Shown here piece after piece: positions 60,636 to 64,000 of a DNA stretch of 64,000 nt (its first letter is position 1; every line of letters starts with the position of its first letter). The DNA is from Loxodes magnus (lineage: Eukaryota; Ciliophora; Karyorelictea; Loxodida; Loxodidae): assembly GCA_946699065.1 (NCBI GenBank), contig CAMPDV010000235.1:1-64000 (forward strand), in the 5' to 3' direction. The position numbers and the translations under genes were made by a program. The notes under the pieces are model-generated. The model did no database searches. It saw nothing but the letters and a program-made list of their open reading frames with translations, and was not told the origin of the DNA.

Positions 60636-61010
60636 ATGAGATCTATTAAGATCGAAAGAGGTATAAAGCTTAGGAAAGAAAAGTTAAAGTCTTTTACGAA
60701 GACTTCTAACAAATTTCTTAAGGGAATATGAAAGATTTCATGGTAATTTTGAGATGTATTAAGGATAATAAAAATTTTTCATAAATGTTCTAATTAAAAT
60801 TTGAGGAAAATACTAAGTTACTCAACAAGATCTAGATAATTTTTCGGTGTAAGTTGAAAATGTTTCTCAAGTATATGAGACTTAGTGATCTTTGCTTGCA
60901 AACTAAGATATTAATCTAGAACTAAATTACATGAACATTACTGAAGAAGAAATTGATGTATCTTTATATTTTGCTGCTGATACCTCTAAGGTTAAATTTA
61001 CGTAGTTTGC
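60636..61010 (+). pseudogene. Family A gene, copy 3 (3'-truncated)
   Basis: ATG at 60636. The core survives as SLLANQDINLELNYMNITEE followed by EIDVSLYFAADTS, then homology stops near 61000 where the other copies continue with the FGKGEEA region. A frame change lies upstream of the core. The truncation marks the right end of this unit. Confidence 0.45.
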
Positions 61011-62769
61011 TAAACTATTTTTTAATATTACATCACTTTTATAGAACAGAAGAGCTATCAAACAGATTTAGTAGAGGTAAAAAAATATTGACTGAGTAGA
61101 AGTATAAAAGAATATACTTGGTTTATACAAAATCTCACATTGATCTAATAGATAAAAACTTTATTAAGCAAGCAAAGCAAATATTTTAAGTTTAACTTAT
61201 ATCAATTCATAAGAAGCTAGCATTAGACCTTATAAGTTAAATAATTTTCTAACTACAATATAAATTAAAATGTATACTCAAATGTTCCTTTATTTATAGT
61301 TATTAGAGTAAAGTTTATATTTCTAAGTTATTTATTAAAGTAAATAGAAGGAAAAAGGTGAAAGGATGTTAAATGGTTGCTTGATTATACTCATATATCT
61401 TCGATTATAATTTAAGATGTTCAGAAAATAAAAAATGTAAACCATAATAAACTCATTTATAGCTACATTTTATAAAGAGTGGCTAAACAATAAAAGGTAT
61501 ATATAGTCTTTGAAGTTAACTACATAGCGAATATAATAAATAAGCGATTTTATAAATTTTAAAAATTTAAGAGACTAAACAACTAAAAGATTGCCCAATT
61601 CAAATTAATTAAAAAATGACTGCATAAATATTCAATTTTCTAGTAAAAGGATTAAGTCTTCCTTTGATGGCTATCCAAGAATAATGAATTTAAGTAAATC
61701 ATAAAGTTTACAAGGTATTTTATTAATAAATTTTCAAGGAACTAGAAGCAAAGATGAAATATATGAACTTTTAAAAGTTAAAATTTCTTAATTTAAACAT
61801 AGGAGAAAGATTTCAGTTTTACATTTATTTTTGCTAAAAGGGAATTTAATTTTTATTTGAATGCAGATGAAGATGTAGATGTAAATGTAGATACAATGTA
61901 AGATTTGATTATATAAGAAGTCATTCATATCTAAGGATAATTTCTTTGAAAGCAAATCTAATCAAGAATTTATTTAGCATTAGGGTTAAACTAATTCAGT
62001 TTAACTTAATTTTCAACTTGCTACAAGTAAAGCTCATCTTAATACTAAAGACAGATAAAATAATCTAAAGTTTGATTTTAAACAAAGAAGCTAATTAAAA
62101 AAATTGAAATTAAGGTAATTTTTTGTTTGAATTAGTAAGTGTAAAATTCAAAAGCTTAAAGCAGAGTCTTCTTAAAAGAAATTCATAGTATGATTTTATT
62201 TAAATTACAAATAAAAAAATGATTAGGATATAAAGAGCAAAGAATAAATGAATTTGAGTAAATTAAAATTAGATTTGTATTTAATTAAAAAAAATGAGAG
62301 CATTTTAAGAAATTATATTGCTAATTTAAGAAAAATTAAATCAGTAAAGAAGATCCCAGATTGCATAATATAATAGCAACCAAAAATAATACATGATAGA
62401 TAATAAATTTTCTTTCCATTTCTATTAATTATTAAAGAAAATAAGTCTTAAAGTAACAAATAAAATGAATTACCAATAAGAAGGATTAAATTGAGTTACT
62501 TAGAAACAACTTTAGAATACAGTTTTTTAAGTAATATATTACAAATTTAATTTTCGAAAATGCTACTTCTTAAACCTTTGACTTGTAATTAAATCAAGTA
62601 AAGGTATCGTATAAAGCGTAATATGAGGGAATCTATAAATTATACTTGATAAATTTTTTTATAGGAGAGTTAAATTCTTTTAGTGAAATTATCTTTTAAG
62701 TCAGAAAATATTAATATGTTAATATCCAATCAAAGCATTTTCTATAATGCTATCTTAATTCTATCCTAG
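61011..62769. other. No recognisable gene
   Basis: A/T-rich stretch between the truncated A copy and the inverted A copy. A run at about 61865-61895 (GATGAAGATGTAGATGTAAA) encodes an Asp/Val repeat in one frame but has no relative. The sequence next to 62770 may be the 3' flank of the inverted A gene. Confidence 0.35.
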
Positions 62770-63315
62770 TACCACTAATATTTGCTTGGATTTCTTATAT
62801 AGTAGTAGGCTCTAGCTCTTTCATATTCTACGTCATTTTTCTTGTATTTATCATAGATTTAGCAGGCAATAAAAATTTAAGCAATAACGTAAACTTCCTC
62901 ACCTTTGCCAAATGTTAATTTGGTAGAAATCTTATCGAAAGAATCAGCAGCAAAATGCAAAATTTCATCCAATTCTTCTTCAGTAATATCCATATCATTT
63001 AGTTCTAAATTGAAATCTTGAGTAATTAATAGAGATTAATAAGCTTCAATACTTAAGGATCATTCTCATTTTATATCAGGAAATCATCTATTTCTTACTA
63101 AGTAACTTAATATCTCTAGCAAACTTATTACATAATGTCTTATGCAAGAGTGAGGTTTTAAGTATAGCACTATAAACAAACTTTTTTAAAAGCTTCCATA
63201 TCCTTTTAAGAATACTACTAGTTGCATTTTTAAATGTTTTCGTTTTATTTTCTATTGTTTTAATATCTCTTTCTTCTTTAATAGCTTTCAAGATCTGAAT
63301 GAAAACCTCTTTGCT
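62770..63315 (-). pseudogene. Family A gene, copy 4 (inverted)
   Basis: On the minus strand: ILKAIKEERDIKTIENKTKTF, a basic helical region ending NKFARDIKLLSKK, then after frame changes LITQDFNLELNDMDITEEE, LDEILHFAADSFDKI, TFGKGEEVYVIAQIFIACQI, NDVEYERARAYYYIRNPSKY and QWYQDRIKIALQ. The C-terminal half is the longest and cleanest of the four copies and is uninterrupted where copy 1 carries a SINE. The usual ATG is not conserved. Confidence 0.5.
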
Positions 63316-63825
63316 TACCTTCTACTACTATCCCTTTTTTTATATGCCATTACTCTAAGATTCCATTTTTTTCTTTTACTAAAGCAAAGAAATTAAATAT
63401 TTATTTTAGTATCTCCAAACTCTATAATATCCCTAACTGAAAAAATTTGAATATTACTTATTGAAAAAGCCAGTCTTAATAAAGCTCTAGTTAAATTCAA
63501 TCTGTTATCTATTAAGAGCATAAAGTTACTTATTAATGAGATGAAATGTTTATTTCTAAATATTTACCATAATAACTATAGGTATAAAGTATTTAAAATG
63601 AATAAACATTAAACGATGCTTCTGAACATTTCTATATTTCTTCTATATCTTAAAGGATAGAATGTAATATTTCCTTGCTTTATCTAGAAATTTATATTTA
63701 TCTACTTTTCCTTTTAATATCTTGCATTCTATTTTAAAAAGGTTCTATATATCTTAATAAGGGAATATGGTATATGTAAGGGACTTATTTCAAAGAAGAT
63801 TATTATATATATATTATATAAAATG
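63316..63825. other. No recognisable feature
   Basis: A/T-rich sequence left of the terminal SINE; nothing supported. Confidence 0.3.
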
Positions 63826-64000
63826 GATGTCGACCGCGTCAGTCAAACTAGTAGGTAATCTGGTGCAGTGTATACTGCATTGCGAGTAATCTCGCACTAG
63901 ATGCCACCACGGGGAAGGGTGGATAAGTTCTGTTGAGACGCACCTAACTTACCCCATGGGTTCTCTCTAGCAGTATGAAAGTTTGACTGACGGGCCTTCT
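63826..64000 (+). mobile_element. Head of structured-RNA SINE, cut by window end
   Basis: Nearly identical to 25183-25356. The closing stem is perfect here: GTCAGTCAAACT (63838-63849) pairs with AGTTTGACTGAC (63980-63991). Hairpins lie at 63864-63879 and 63881-63896, an A-box-like TGGTGCAGTGT at 63861 and GGGTTCTCTCTA at 63958. The body and tail would lie beyond the window. Confidence 0.65.

Noticed and set aside
63826..64000. Hammerhead or other self-cleaving ribozyme in the SINE head
   Set aside because: No CTGANGA...GAAA core is present. The folding is clear but the ribozyme signature is not.

Overview
The window is about three-quarters A+T and reads as a ciliate nuclear genome in which all three standard stop codons are used as sense codons. 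Two full-length paralogous kinase genes (minus strand, 9269-12157 and 51254-54145) stay in one frame for 962 and 963 codons only if TAA and TAG are Gln and TGA is Trp. The two copies show this directly. The conserved Trp of the kinase 'D-x-W' motif is TGA in one and TGG in the other, and many Gln positions swap CAA/CAG with TAA/TAG. Both genes end at a conserved TGA-TGA pair, so TGA also terminates. This matches the context-dependent code known for karyorelictean ciliates such as Loxodes, and less well that of Condylostoma. The taxon is an inference. Standard-code ORF calling is meaningless here, because nearly every frame is open and frame calls rest on homology, paralogue comparison and composition.

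Layout. (1) 1-5945: a decayed copy of a multi-module unit (modules E-B-spacer), interrupted by two cassettes that contain only an ORF1-like gene and by a LINE 3' end. (2) 5945-14220: a block with module D and kinase 1. (3) 14220-16920: retroelement pieces. (4) 17900-23640: a second unit (B-spacer-A-C), its A gene split by a 5S-rRNA-like SINE. (5) 23640-26865: a LINE with endonuclease-like and RT segments, interrupted by a SINE. (6) 26960-32433: the 3' part of a vWA5-like gene, then an intact gene joining a RING/IBR zinc region to a PARP catalytic domain. (7) 32434-42640: a small Ser/Gln-rich gene, a dead LINE with the RT motifs, SINEs, a third ORF1-like gene, a tRNA-Glu-like relic and GC-richer islands. 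(8) 42790-46330: a third unit and a coiled-coil coding region. (9) 48540-56160: a second copy of the D/kinase block. (10) 56418-64000: a fourth unit with a SINE inserted, an inverted A copy, and the head of a structured-RNA SINE cut by the window edge.

The main system is a LINE/SINE network. At least nine elements with five different heads (LINE RT, a short RT fragment, a 5S-rRNA-like head, a two-hairpin structured head, a short coding head) end in the same 3' hairpin followed by ATAATC and TTTA repeats. The LINE ends with the same tail, so it is the likely source of the machinery that moved the others. I saw no rRNA gene, intact tRNA, CRISPR array or telomere repeat.
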